Numbered from the stretch's first letter, positions 26,401 to 49,234 are shown. The stretch is 64,000 bases of DNA from Xiphophorus maculatus (GCF_002775205.1 NC_036456.1:16519463-16583462); one strand, 5' to 3'. Made by a program: numbers and translations. The notes: generated by a model not told the origin, from the sequence alone.

Positions 26401-26687
26401 CTATAAATTGTCATGTAATACAAAACATTAGTGAGATACTCAGTTAAAATTTTCTCCATGTTCACAGTGTTGAAGATGCTTCCAAAATTGTCATCCTTGA
26501 AAAATTTCCTGATCTATTTGGATGTGTCTTCAAGTACGCTAAAGACAAAGGGTGGAATCAACAGATCCCACTGAATGAAATGTTTCAGAATGAAGACTCT
26601 TGCAGCATCTTTGTGATACCATCCCCAAACATCGAGGAGCAGCTGGCGGTTCCAGTTCAGGAGTCTCAACCCAGCAACTTGGATTGA
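23500..26687 (+). CDS. Ankyrin-repeat / protein kinase / KEN endoribonuclease protein, RNase L-IRE1-like
   Basis: Coding exons: 23500-24592, 24979-25130, 25208-25434, 25675-25804, 26071-26171, 26468-26687; phases agree and give 640 aa. Ankyrin-type repeats span about residues 10-145. A basic linker leads to a kinase domain at about 235-490: glycine loop [13 protein letters not shown] (Lys266), HRDLKPQN (Asp356), DFG (374-376), then SHPFFWPYV at its end. A KEN domain follows (about 490-630) with [11 protein letters not shown], in which Arg562 and His567 align with the catalytic Arg and His of RNase L and IRE1. The fold predicts dimerisation-activated RNA cleavage. RNase L (741 aa, nine ankyrins, 2-5A sensor) is the closest layout by family knowledge, but the kinase resembles IRE1 more. 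The APE motif reads ARE. One long first coding exon followed by short ones recalls RNASEL. The ATG sits 18 nt inside an exon with acceptor at 23481, so a non-coding first exon is likely. No signal peptide or membrane segment is seen, so the product is probably cytosolic. Confidence 0.9.
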
Positions 26688-26729
26688 ATTCAAATTCTGA
26701 ATTCTAACCCTGTTTACTCAGATTCCCTT

Positions 26730-26735
26730 AATAAA
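26730..26735 (+). terminator. Polyadenylation signal of the ankyrin-kinase-KEN gene
   Basis: AATAAA lies 43 nt after the TGA stop at 26685-26687. The short 3' UTR fits the compact gene. Confidence 0.6.
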
Positions 26736-28022
26736 ATCAAGAACTGAATTTTGTTTTGTTTGAATGTTTTTAAACTTATTTAATCATTCTAATGTCTGGA
26801 TTTGGGTCTTACAATAGCTTCAAGTATGAAGCTTGCTGGTGGGTCTTACCGCACTAAGAGGCTTTAAACAACTCAAACGCCATTTTATGAATATTTTTAA
26901 CTTTTTCGTTAAGTATAATAATTCATCTCTAAGAGAGTTTAAGCTGACAGAAAATAGTTTTCCACACATCTTTACAATATCTTTTCACTTTTATTTCATT
27001 ACTCAACTGAATGAATGTACAGCAGTTTTTAACAGAAACATTCAATAAGTTTCAAACTAGATCTCACTAAAGAATTACAAAGCTTGCATATTTTTTTTTT
27101 ATTTACTTGCAATGCCATTCATCTTATTAAAAGCATTTGAAGTCTTTGTCAGGTTTGTCTAAAAATAAGTTGACTTTTTAAATGTCATGCTCTTGCAGGC
27201 TGAATCAACTGATTTTTGTTAGTAAGTGCAAAGAACTGTTAAGAACAGGTAGTGGCATTGGAGTCCTGACTATATATACACCTGGTAAGGAGTCAATATT
27301 AATTTTTTTTAAGAATGAAAAAAAAATGAACAAAAAAAAGCTCTTAGTTTCATTGGACATATTTACACACATTTTTTTTTTTGTTCAGATGGTTCAAAAA
27401 ATCTTACCTTACAAACCAAAAAACATTTTTTTTTTGTTTAGAATTGAAAATATGCTCAATTTACCTGATCAGCACACAAACCCTGGACAACTCTTTCCAA
27501 GTAAATTAATCTGAAGTAGAATCAGAAAGATCCTAAACTGAATATTAGTTCTCGTAACAACCATTTACTAACTTTTTTATTATTAGTAAATTGCTGTGTA
27601 CAATCAATAGCACCTACAGTAACATTTCTACTATACAGCTACATTCTAAGATTTCAGCTATGATAGTTAAAGGTTTGTGCTTTTGAGACATTCCCTGTAA
27701 GGAAAAAAAGGTGTGATACTTCATCACGGCCACGAGGAGGCACTGTTAGCCCATTAGAGCACTGCAGGTTCTTCTCTGAAAGGACGGCAAAATGCACATC
27801 ACAGGCTGTGAAGGCCTGAAGAAAGAGTCAAACATGTCCACTATGTCCTTAGTTGGCAAAAATAAGAGCAAAAGAAAAGGTTTTTAGAGTCGTTTTAGCT
27901 CTGGGTGAATCCAGAAGGGCATCTTAAGAACAAGTCAATACCTCACCAAGCTTTAATGTGAGTTATGACGTGATGGTGATATATTTATCGGAGTCTTTTT
28001 CCTTCAAGTTTTTTTCCTTTGT

Positions 28023-28028
28023 TTTATT
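28023..28028 (-). terminator. Candidate polyadenylation signal of lgi2
   Basis: AATAAA on the minus strand, about 60 nt beyond the lgi2 TGA stop. Another copy at 27577-27582 would give a longer 3' UTR. Confidence 0.4.
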
Positions 28029-28086
28029 CAGGTATCTTTTGAATGGAAGACATTTGATTATAGGAGAGACAATAAGGCACGGCCCC

Positions 28087-31000
28087 TCACAAGGTCAGGT
28101 CAATAATGATGTGTTCAAAGATCTGTGTGTTTCCCTTGAAGCTCGATGAAAATATAAAGTCCCTGCGGTCAGTGGAGACCACGGTGAATGAGCGCGGTGC
28201 CTGGATGTACACTTCCTTGAAGCGGTCAAAGATTTTCTTCTCATCATCCCACAGATATATTTGCGAGAACGTATAGTCACTTCCCAGAGCCAGGTAGTGG
28301 CGGTCCTTGAATGTAAATGGCTGCAGGATCATGGAACCTCGGGACGGTACAGCCTGGATCTCTGAAAACTGTTTGGGTCCCCATTTTAGGACCTTGGAGT
28401 CACCAATGTAGCGGGTCATGGAAAGATAGAGCTCCTCTTTGATCCGGAAGTGTTTCACAGCTACCACGTCCTCCATGTTGGGGATATCACCCTGCAGGAT
28501 GAACTTCTGGTTGCTACGGCTCCACTGGTAGATCACTGGAACCTGTGAGCGACTTGCCAAGATTAGGTGAGCCTTCCCATCTAGGTTTAAGAACTCTGCG
28601 TCTGTGTCACGGAACCACTCGTGCAGGGACTGGTATGAGTAAAATCCGTTATCGTTCCACTTGTAGAGGGTTGACAAGCCTGCTTTGGAGCTGTCTGCGA
28701 TGACAAAGAACCAGTCTGTTCCGATCTGAAAAGCCTCGATGTCATTGGGTTTGGAGATCTTGGACACTTCAGTGTCCTGGAACTTGTTGAACCTGCTTTG
28801 GTCATCATCAAACTTGTAAATGTGGGAACCACCAAACAGCTGAGCCACAATGACATAAACCTCTTCCTGGATGATTACTGACTTGCAGCCAACAATGGAC
28901 TGACCTACAGAGGAACACAGGCAAAACACAACATTTAAACTCAACCGAGGCATTTTCTTAAAATGATGGTTTAACTTGCAATATTTGACATGCAGCAGCT
29001 AATTCTGAAAGCGACTCCTTTGTATTAATCTAAGTTTATTTGATCCTTAAGCTGAAGCTAATGGCTTAGCTAAGAGCATTTTCACACATGTAGTTTGTTT
29101 ACTTTAGTTCAAATCAGTTGATGAATTAACTTGTAACTAACTTGTAAAATTCAAAATTAGCTAAAATGGACTTTATGGTTTACAAAGATTACTCTGTGTC
29201 TGCTGCATCCCACAATGCAGCAGAACCTTAAAACTGTTGTCACATTTGCATCAGAAGTCTTTCTTTCTGCTGAAAAGCACAAAAGGATTTGCACTGGAAA
29301 TTGAGATAACTGCACATACCCATCAAATGCAAACTTCAAAGTATCTCATCAGGATCGTACATTGATAGATCAGTACAGAGGATCAGTGCAGTACAGAAAT
29401 ATGGTTTCAACTTTATTCATAAATAAACTTACATTTGTATTCAGCCCTTTTAACCTGATACCCCTGAGAAACTGTGGCAAGGCTCAAATATTGATATTCA
29501 CAGATGCTCTACAGCTGACTGAGCTTGTACTATTTTGGTAGAGACATGCTAAAAAAAACTTTAGAATAAAGATCTTGAAAACCTTGTGTCGTTATTCTTC
29601 TACCAAGTAGTTCTGCATTACATACTTTTGGTCTGTCACATATTACCCCAATAAAACACACAGACGCTTGTGGATGTAATTTGAAAAAAAGTTAAACATA
29701 TGTTGGGATGCAAATATGTTTGGAAAACAACATGGAAAGAGATGCCTCTTCCTGCGCAAAACTTTCTGAAAACAGAACATGCAAAACGTTCTATGTAACT
29801 CTATTTATGCAAAATAAAGATCCATCTACTGCAGGTAAGACATTAACTTCTGATAATGTTTCAACAGAACCCTGCTTTACTAGACACAGGGTGAAGGGAT
29901 TTCCTTACCGGTGATGTTATCATACGTCCTGAAGTTCATCTCAATGTGGTCCCACTGTAAAACCATACAGCTGTCTGAGCTGGGAGCAGCAATAGTCACA
30001 TAGACATCATTCTTGAAGCTGAACGTATCAACTGACAGAGACTCAGAGGCCACGGACTGATGAAGGACAAAATCTGTGGAAAGGTGAAATCATGAGGGGA
30101 ATTTTTTCCTAGAATGACACTGCTGATCCGGCCAACACCAACGTCAGCAGTGAAGCTGACTCAGGCGGCACTCACCCGTTGATATGCACTCATTGTGCAG
30201 GCTGTTCATGTCATTGAGGCGCTTGCCCTTCATGTCGTCCGGTCCGGCACACACGACATCCGACACCGTGGCGTTGGTGCTCTTCAGCCACATCATGAGC
30301 CATTTGGCTCTGCAGTCGCACTCAAAGGCGTTGCCTCGCAAGTCCCTGCAGAGCAGAACCAGTGCAGATGGTTGCAGAAGAAAAGTCCAACAAAGAACAG
30401 CATTTTTACAAACCTGAAGTGAACTTACAGCTCTATCAGTGAGTCCAGGTCAATGAAAACATCCCTGGGTAAGAATTTAATGTTGTTGTTTGCCAGAGAC
30501 CTGAGAAACATCGCCAGTGAGTGAACATGAAGCATATGCAAGAAGAAAATGCAAAAACACAAGAGGTTTTTAATCAACAGTGGGACATACAAGTGAGTCA
30601 AATCCCTGAGTCCTCTGAAGGCATATTTAGATGTAGTCTCCAGCTTGTTGCTCTCAATGAACCTGTGGATTAATCATAAACAAAAATATCAGTTGCAGTG
30701 GTCATGGTTTGAGATTCTTAGACATGCATTTTGTTGAAGTGATAGATGAAAACAAGTATCACCTAGCAACTGTTGGGTGGATGGAAAATGATTCACGATT
30801 TTACATTTTTCTACAAAACAAAAAAATCTGAAAGTCACCACAAATAATATTTTGCATGAAGGTTAAAAGGCTCAGTTTTAGTCTCATCTGGCGTTCTTAA
30901 AAATGTTTTCTGTCTCCTGCATGATTTGTGGCAATCTACAAATCGTCACCCTCCTAAAATAATGGTCTTGTTTTATTCTTTTTTACCAAAATCGCTTTTG

Positions 31001-34000
31001 GGAAAAAATGACTTGGACCATTACTTTAGGAAGGCAACAAACTGATATTTGTAATGGCTTTCTTTCAATAATAACTTCTTTCTTGCCATACTTTCATAAC
31101 AACTAGACATGAGGAATGCACAATTAATTGACAAATTTTCCCAGCTGAGCTGTGGAGATCTGCAGCTCCTCCAGAGTTACCATTTGTGCTGCTTTTTTTA
31201 TTAATACCAAAATATAATTTTATGTTTTATATTTTAAGGAATATCGGTAGTTCAAAAAGAATGAAAATATATAACTAGAAAATTTCGGAAGAAATTTAGC
31301 CGGGGCCTGCCAAGGCGTGCCCGTCGGTTAGGGCCCGGCGCTACAAATTGGCATCGATGCTAAAGAACGCTGCAACGTAATCAATAGCATGCTGAGAATC
31401 ACAAGAACGTTAAGTAAGGTGGACGTGCACCATTCAGTATGATTTAAAATGTTGTCAAGGCTTTTATTTTGGAAGTTTTGTTAAACTTCATTTCAAAGGG
31501 CCAAACTAATCCCATGCGTAATAGTCCTTGGGTTAAAATAGTTATATAATGCTCAAAACACAAGTAGTTGATGTAAAAATATTAAAGGCTTTTATTTTGA
31601 AATGTTTGTTAAGCTTCATTTCAAAGCGCCAAACTAATCCTATGTTTATCAGTGCTTTGGATGAAAAAGTCAAATAAAGCCAAAAAGAGCAATTACGTCA
31701 TGTAAAAATATTCAAGGCTTTTATTTTGAAATTTGCAGTATGCTTCATTTCAAAGGGCCAAACTAATACTACGTGTAACAGTGCTTTGGATGAAAAAGTC
31801 AAATAAAGGCAAAAAGAGCAATTACATGATGTAAAAATATTCAAGGCTTTTATTTTGGAATTTTTGTTAAACTTCATTTCAAAGGGCCAAACTAATCCCA
31901 TGTATAACAGTCATTGGGTTAAATCAGTTATATAATGCCCAACAGAGCAAATATCTGATTTAAAAATATTCAAGGCTTTTATTTTGAAATTATTATTATG
32001 CTTAATTTTAAAGTTCCAAACTAATCCCATGTGTAACAGTTACTGAGTTAAATCAGTTATATACAGCCCATAGCAGCAAGTAGTTCTAAAGGCCAGTTCA
32101 GTCCTGATCTGTTTCAACTGAGGGTTCCACTATAGTTAGAACTACAGTGATGCGTATTTGTAGTCCTAATCAGCAGCCAATAGCCTCTTGAGTTCCGTTG
32201 CTATGGGAAATAAGTTTCACACCAAGGTGTGAAGTGTTAGTGACAGAGCCTGAGAGCCTCAGAAAATCCTGTCGCATGACTTTGCTCTGAAGCACCTTGA
32301 CAGAAAACCATACGGACTAGATACATTTCGAAAACATTTTACCGGAGCAGACATGTGTATCAATGTGAGGACCGATTTTGATACCAATCGTGCGATATTT
32401 GTGGGCGTGATGGCGATTTCAAAATTATTTTGGGCTCAAAAAATCTCTTCATTTCTCACTCTAGCCGGGATCTAAAGGCCCTGGCTCACTCTAATTTCCG
32501 GAAAAATGAGAAACTTTGGGTCGCTTAGAGACAAATTGTGGACAAACCGTAACTGGTATCGACGAGCCGTCTTCACTTTCAAAGAGATCACAGACGTATC
32601 TACAAAATGAAATTTGAATGGTATTTCTACGTGAATTCGTGACGACACAGAAAATCCTCAAAAATAGGGTATTTCTAGGATTTTTCCCATTGACTTATAA
32701 TGGGGTTTTTTTCGTAGTTTTTTGCGAATTATATCGCCACGTTAAGCCCAAATCCCACCAAAAGTAATAGCTCCAATGGCGTGAATTTTCTGCACGTTTT
32801 GATACCTCATTTGTAGGTGTGCACCCAGCGGTATGAGCCGCATTAACGGTTACGGATGAAAAATAAAGAATTGGGAGAATAGCAATAGGTTCCTGCCATT
32901 GCTTTGCATGGCAGGCCCCAATCATGTATTAAGATGCCAACATGTTTGCTCCTTTTTTTTTATAAACAAAGAATTTAGTAACACAACAACTCACAGGTAC
33001 TCCAGATGTGGAAGGCCTGAGAAGGCATCATCTCTTACAGTCGTTAGGGAGTTCGAATTCAAAAGTCTGCAATTGATATTAGACAGGTTAGAACAGATTA
33101 AAGAACATATATGATCAAATGTTCCAGCGCTACTTATTATGTAAATAAATATGAATTCAAAAGATGAATCAGTTTGTAGTTGTCACAAAATTGTCTTTTT
33201 GACAATAAGGAAAAACCCAATTCTTGATGCAACAACAAATTTCTGTTTTCTAGATATAACTCATTTTGTGTATAGTTGCAATAAGACGTGTCCTTTAAGA
33301 TAAACACATACAGTTTTGCTCAGAATCATAGTCTGAGCAAAACTGACTGCAATTCAGACCCTTTAAAATCCACAAATCAATAGATTTGTAGCCGATGCTA
33401 AACAACCACAGGAACAAAGATTGTGAGTTCTTCCCACTTGTATTCAAGTACAAATTGTTTGGATGTGTCACCATCAGAGGTGGGTAGTAAGTAACTACAG
33501 TAGCTACATTTACATAGTTACATTAACTTGAGTAATATTTTTGTAATAAAATACTTTTAGGAGACGTTTTACTACGCCGTACATTTTATCAAGTTTTGTC
33601 AATTGAAATTCTTTACCCAGCACCAACTGTCAAACATGGTGATGGCAGTATCATGCTGTGAGTCCACTTTGCTGCTAGTGGTGCGGAAACTAAAGTGAAA
33701 GAGGAATGAAAACTGCCTCTAAATTGATTTATTCGCCCTTAATCAAAAGCTAAAACACTCAAACTTGGACACAACTGGGTGTTTTAACAAGACAATGACA
33801 CCAAACTCACATTACAACTTGGTTTATAATAGCTAAAGTAGGCTAACATTAGCCTTATGGAATAACCTCAACCCAAATGAGAATTTAATTTAAAAAAAAA
33901 AAGTATTTCATTTTGAATAAACTCTACAAAATCTGCCAGGAAGAGTGACTAAACATCCAGGCAGAATAGTGATGAGTTTACCTAAACTTCCGACTGAAAC

Positions 34001-34826
34001 TGCATCAGACTGGGAAATGTTCATCTGCTTCATCTCTGTTTGTGCTGACATTCAAGCTGTCGCTGCAGTTGAGCAACAACTGAGATTAATGGGCTCTTGA
34101 AAGCACCTCGTACAAATGGGGGCTGCGCTAAATGCACACAGGAGGGTTTTCATTATTCATTTCCACACTTTGAAAGCTTTTCTTGCTGGAAAATCTTAAA
34201 ACCATATTACAGTAACTGACTTGCACGCTACTGGACACGCAAGGGATGCAGTTGGCAATAAAACCTGGCAATATTTATGCATAATGCCGCGATGCATTCT
34301 CACTGTATGCTGTATGTGTCACAATAAACAGTTTAGTGGAAGGTTGAACGCAATCCGAGAGTTATTACAGGGAGTAAAAGTGTTCTTACAGTAGCTGGAG
34401 GGTGGGAATGTGGGCAAACATTGCCTCTCTGACCTCAGAGAAAGTCCCATTGACGATACTCCTGGATGAAGCAAGCACAAGATAGATTTTTGATCAAATA
34501 AATTCGTTAGAGTGACCTGAGCATGCACGGTATTACTCGATTTTTAATTTAATTAATGCGTATAGCGCATACAGAGCGTCCCGAGCAGATACAGCGCATG
34601 GGAATTATTATTTGTTTAAAAAATGATATGGACAGTGTTTTACTTACAATGAAGTGATCTCGTTGGGAGCAATCCGCGGGATGTTGGAGGACCCGACGCA
34701 TATGATGGACTCCTTGGAGCAGCTGCATGTTGAAGGGCATCGGAAAGCCTTTTTCAGAAGAGCCGGCTGACACAGGCTGCACAGCGACACACACAGCAGA
34801 GCCCAAATCCTGAGAGCTGGCGGCAT
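28087..34826 (-). CDS. lgi2: Leucine-rich repeat LGI family member 2 (8 coding exons)
   Basis: Coding exons in transcript order: 34648-34826, 34390-34461, 32995-33066, 30591-30662, 30429-30500, 30176-30345, 29909-30073, 28087-28904. All junctions are GT-AG with matching phases, giving 539 aa (human LGI2 is about 545). Exon 1 encodes a signal peptide (about 1-25) and the LRR N-cap with cysteines 30, 34, 36 and 43; the block KESIICVGSS is LGI2-specific rather than LGI1. Four exons of exactly 72 nt each encode one leucine-rich repeat. The sixth holds the LRR C-cap (FECDCRAKWL). The last two encode the seven-bladed EPTP propeller (VAQLFGGSHIYK, IPNMEDVVAVKHF, LGSDYTFSQIYLWDDEK) and end EHIIIDLTL. 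Family knowledge: secreted neuronal glycoprotein binding ADAM22/23-type receptors. Teleosts often carry lgi2a and lgi2b; I cannot say which this is. Confidence 0.96.
30770..31200 (-). mobile_element. Tc1-like element fragment in an lgi2 intron
   Basis: Words of the reverse-complemented fish Tc1 transposase are present in order: TTTTAGTCTCATCTGGCG, TGATTTGTGGCAATCTACAA, ATGGCTTTCTTTCAATAATA, GAGCTGTGGAGATCTGCAGC and TCCTCCAGAGTTACCAT. Heavily mutated. Confidence 0.6.
31302..32919. mobile_element. 1.6 kb repeat element with GGGGCCTGCCA terminal inverted repeats
   Basis: Starts GGGGCCTGCCAAGGCGTGCC and ends TGCATGGCAGGCCCC, which inverts to GGGGCCTGCCATGCA. The body contains a 129-bp tandem array and, further right, conserved-looking text (TTTTTCCCATTGACTTATAA, TTTTTTGCGAATTATATCGC). 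No open transposase frame and no clear target duplication were found, so the transposon class is open. It ends 75 bp from lgi2 exon 32995-33066. Confidence 0.5.
31435..32075. repeat. Tandem array, about five copies of a 129-bp unit
   Basis: The word AAGGCTTTTATTTTG recurs at 31457, 31585, 31714, 31843 and 31972, i.e. spacings of 128, 129, 129 and 129. Each unit also has CTTCATTTCAAAGGGCCAAA or a close variant. Units 2-4 share one subtype of the right half and units 1 and 5 another. Confidence 0.85.
33477..33600. repeat. hAT-derived MITE-like fragment
   Basis: Begins CAGAGGTGGGTAGTAAGTAA and continues with ACTTGAGTAAT-type text, matching the left end of common fish hAT MITEs. The right end is not clear. 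Confidence 0.4.
33610..33985 (+). mobile_element. Tc1-like transposase fragment in an lgi2 intron
   Basis: AAACATGGTGATGGCAGTAT followed by CATGCTGTGAG is the diverged GGGSIMLW coding word of fish Tc1 elements. No open frame remains. Confidence 0.4.
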
Positions 34827-37530
34827 CTTTCCTGTCGGGCTCGCATGTGTGAAGTTTTTTTTTGTTTTGTTTGTTTTAATATTTTTATTAAGAAGAAGAA
34901 AAATAAACTTTCTTTTTTTTCCTGGTGGGTGGATGAGGAGGATAGTTGTAGGAGAGCTCGAGATCGTGGCAGATGGCACCGCGCGTTTCCACCCTGCACC
35001 ATGAAATGCTGCACTGGCTGCCTGACATCAGCAAATCAGCTGCAGTTTCCCCTCTCCGTTCGCTTTCATTATTTATTTAGAGGCGGAGGGAAAGGAGGGG
35101 ACTCCAGACTTATAGCTGTTGGTTAAACAACCACATGTACCCCACAACTACAGAACACCGCCAGTGTCAGTAAGATGTGGATTCCATGTAAGATTTTATA
35201 ATAGGTTATAACCGAATTAATCCAAATTACTTCTCGAATTAAGGTTAAAAGAGCTCTTCTGGTACATTTTGACAAAAAAAAAAATCTAACATTCCACTTG
35301 CTAATAACATAATAGCACATTAATTACGTTTATTGGATTTTTTTTTTTTTGGTTAATTAGTGAAATGTTTGGCCAGTACAGAACCGTGGCAGCTACAGGA
35401 CTGGATCCCTGACGGTGCAGAGCTGCAGCAGCACCACGGACAGCGCAGCGCCTCTACGTCGATCCATGCATCATCTGCTCTGACTGCACACACAGAGTTA
35501 GAGCACCTGCATGCGCGCTCGTGTTCATTTGTGAGCAAACGCACAGGAAGGAGAAGAGAGAGCCACTGCAACATTTTGAACCCAGAGCAGGCGAAAGAAC
35601 AATTACTCATCAGAATGCAGGCTAAACCCACACAAACTCTTATCATATACGGCTGTGGACAAAACAGAAGGAAATACATGCGTAATCAGTGACTTCATTT
35701 GACTGCAATAGCAACACAGAGCATCATGATTCAAAGCAAAACATGAAGGGAGTCGTCAATTTACATAAAGTGTGGGAAAAGGGATATAAAGTGTAAAGAC
35801 AAATAGCTTATCTGCATTTGTCTTTACAAATGTAAAGATGGACTGTGTGAACCAAATTATGCTTGGAGATTTAGTATCTTTCCGGTGATTCACTGAACAA
35901 ATACTTGGTCGGGCAGCTGCTGTTTCTGAGAGCTGCTTTGCATTTGTGTTGCACACATTTGACCAGATAATGGCACATGTGAACAGGTTATTGATACAGC
36001 CTCAACAACAATAATTTGAGGTTTTCCCCCCTTGTGAAAGCCTCAAATTATTGAATGGATTTTGCTTGATAATCCTTTCAAGGCTGCAATTATCCTGGCT
36101 GCTAATGCAGCTTTTCCTACCGCTTAACTTTATATGAATATTCTTGGATACAGCACTCCGAGCAACAAGTTTCTTTAGTGATGAGCTTTTGTGTCATTAA
36201 CTGTCTTCTGGGCATCAAGTCAGCAGATTTCCCCATGGCTGTGTAGGAAATAACCTGTAAAGCTACAATCGAAAGAGTTACATGAAATATAGGTTGGAAA
36301 CATGTCATGCTATGTGTAATGAATCTGCACAACAAACTTTCTGAAATGAGTGACAAATCTTGAGCTTTTACATATTTAAATTTCCTTAAATGCACAGGTA
36401 TATATAGATATATCTGGGATACACCTTGCAAGAAAAAGTCAGAGTGATGGACAGTTTTGCAAAATAACAGATTATTGGGCAATTGCTTTTTTTTTCTTTA
36501 TAAACCTCTGTGGACGGCGCAGCAAATCATCAACGAACTCCTGGCAGGTTCTGAAAGTAAACAGAGGAGCAATTTGTCATGTTGCAACATCCAGAGGATG
36601 GTTGGAGCTCTGATTGTAAGGTGTAGCCACAGGAGTAGCTCTTTCCCCATGCTTCACCTTTTTCAGGGAATCAAAGAAGCGCCATATTTGTAGTATATCT
36701 CAAATTGATTACTTTCATGCTCTATCAAGCACTGCTGCAGTGTTACGATATCAGCAACAGAGGTAAAGCACTTTTTTTTTCTTCCTTCATGCTGAAGAGC
36801 AGCACCACTGAGCACATTAAAATAGGCCCCCCACCCCCTCAACTTTTCCAACCCCTCCAGCTCCTCTTCAGGCTGCTGCATTGTACCAGCCTGCTGTCAC
36901 TGTGCAGTGTTTTTCCACTATATTTTGTTCATGTTTCAGTACAGCTGAGAAGTGTGGAAATGTGCTGATACGACAGCATAACCGTCCCGAGTCCAGCCCA
37001 CTTTCACAGGCTGCTGGGTGGGGGTTGTTCTGCAGCTGCCTCTGCTTGCACACGTATTTCCGAGCGCGCAGGTGGGAAAACATCTGGGAGCTGAAATTAC
37101 ACATGAAGTCGAGGCTGGTTTTAATGTCTTATTCTTGCTTTAAAGCAAAGGTCTCCTGCGATTGGCCTTTGTAAGCTGCAGAAGATGAAGCCCAGATGTG
37201 GAAAACACGGTGCAGAAATTAAATCGGAGAGGAAAACTCTCTGAGGTCCTGAAGACGTCTTGATCTCTTTAGATGTGAAGTGAAGGGTTCCCTCTGTAAA
37301 CACAGGGCTGATCTATGATTGGGCCCCTATCATTGATTATCTCTAACCGAGGCTAAAAATAGAGCGAGCTAATCCACTGAACAGGCTTCAGATGGAGTTA
37401 ACAGCACAGCAGCATTCAGATCACGTTACAGCTCGCTGCAGAAGACACCGCACAACACAACACATTGCAAATCTTTTTTTTTTGTTTAAATCCGAGACAG
37501 GGAGCGACTCAGACGTCACAGTGCAAACAG
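34827..37530. other. lgi2-sepsecs intergenic region with lgi2 promoter
   Basis: The first few hundred bases upstream of the lgi2 start at 34826 must hold its 5' UTR and promoter (minus strand). A CpG-richer block at 35370-35600 and another at 36960-37090 may be regulatory. Open frames here lack codon bias and recognisable domains. Confidence 0.4.
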
Positions 37531-37531
37531 C

Positions 37532-37537
37532 TTTAAT
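37532..37537 (-). terminator. Candidate polyadenylation signal (ATTAAA) of sepsecs
   Basis: ATTAAA variant on the minus strand about 125 nt past the sepsecs stop at 37661. No canonical AATAAA is closer. Confidence 0.35.
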
Positions 37538-37660
37538 TATAAATAAAATCTGTAGAAATGATCAATTTTCTGATTTTTTAGGCAAACATTCAAGAATGTG
37601 CCAGTCTCTTAAAGCATCACACTAGATAAGAGGTAGGGAGTTTAAGCTTCCTCTGCTCAG

Positions 37661-48047
<10,387 letters not shown>

Positions 48048-48751
48048 CCCTGCTGAACACATGACCTGACATCAGTCTCACCATCTTATATCTTGGTTTT
48101 CTTTTCTATTTTGTATGACGCACAAAACTGATGTTTTCTCAAATAAAACTTTGCCTACATACTAAGAAATCACTGGCCTTCGTCTTTACAGCTACATTCA
48201 CTTGCTCAGGCAGTGCAGGTTTTGGTTTAACCACAAAGCTGCAAAAATACTTTTATCCCAAATAAAAAAACAACAATAAATGTGACACCTGTGATGAAGA
48301 CGGGCAACAGGTCGGGCATGTCTGACGATAAAGTGTCTAATAGCAACAGACACCTTAAGACATCATTGCAAAAACACTTGTTTTCAGAACCAGTAAGTTT
48401 AATTTGCTCTAATAATTACTTTCTTGCAACTAACAGTCACGATTAATCAAGGAAGGTCTGGGAGAGTTCAAATCAATCAAATCAAAGATGTGGCGACTGC
48501 TAATGGCTTTCTCTACACAGTATAAAAAGCAATGGGGTGTGGTTACCTGAAGTCTTAGAATCATAATGTAATGTTTTTCTATAAAAGGAGTATAAAAAAA
48601 TACAATGTACCACTTAGGCGGCTCTACTGAAATCCCTCCTTGGAGCTAATCTATCCATCATCTTTATAGGACATCTTTATAGTAAGGGGCCATCTGTCTC
48701 ACAATTCGAAGAGATTTGTGTATCATGTTTTAGTAGTGTTTTTTTAATATA

Positions 48752-49134
48752 CAGTACAGACCAAAAGTTTGGACACACCTTCTAATTCAATGGGTTTTCA
48801 TGACTATTTATAAGGCAAGAAATCCCACTTATTAACCTGACAGGGCAGGTTGACCTATGAAGTGAAAACCATTTCAGGTGACGACCTCTTGAAGCTCATC
48901 AAGAAAATGCAGAGTGTGTGCAAAGCAGTAATCACAGCAAAAGGTTGCTACTTTGAAGAAACTAGAATATAAGGGGTATTTTCAGTTGTTTTACACTTTT
49001 CTGTTTAGTGCATATTTCCACATGTGTTATTCATAGTTTTGATGCTTTCAGTGTGAATCTACAATGTCAATAGTCATGAAAATAAAGGAAACTCATTGAA
49101 TTAAAAGGTGTGTCCAAACTTTTGGTCTGTACTG
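48752..49134. mobile_element. Internally deleted Tc1/mariner element with TA duplication
   Basis: Left end CAGTACAGACCAAAAGTTTG and right end CAAACTTTTGGTCTGTACTG are perfect inverted repeats, each bounded by the dinucleotide TA. The 383-bp body retains only the two end regions of a Tc1-like element (e.g. TTGAAGCTCATCAAGAAAAT); the transposase gene is gone. It lies in sepsecs intron 1. Confidence 0.85.
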
Positions 49135-49234
49135 TATATATACAAATTGTGACACTGACTCTTTTGTAGTTCACGAAGAATAACAAATGACCAAAAATAA
49201 CTAAATAGTTGTTGTTTTTTAAAGAGCATCAGTG

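Noticed and set aside
31698-31901. 67-codon frame with an internal repeat
   Set aside because: It is a reading of the 129-bp tandem array.
34644-35014. Longer N-terminal open frame upstream of the lgi2 start
   Set aside because: The extra residues are poly-Lys/Phe from A/T-rich 5' UTR; the ATG at 34826 gives a normal signal peptide.
35360-35692. 110-codon frame upstream of lgi2
   Set aside because: No domain, no codon bias, and overlapping open frames on both strands; more likely CpG-rich promoter-proximal DNA.
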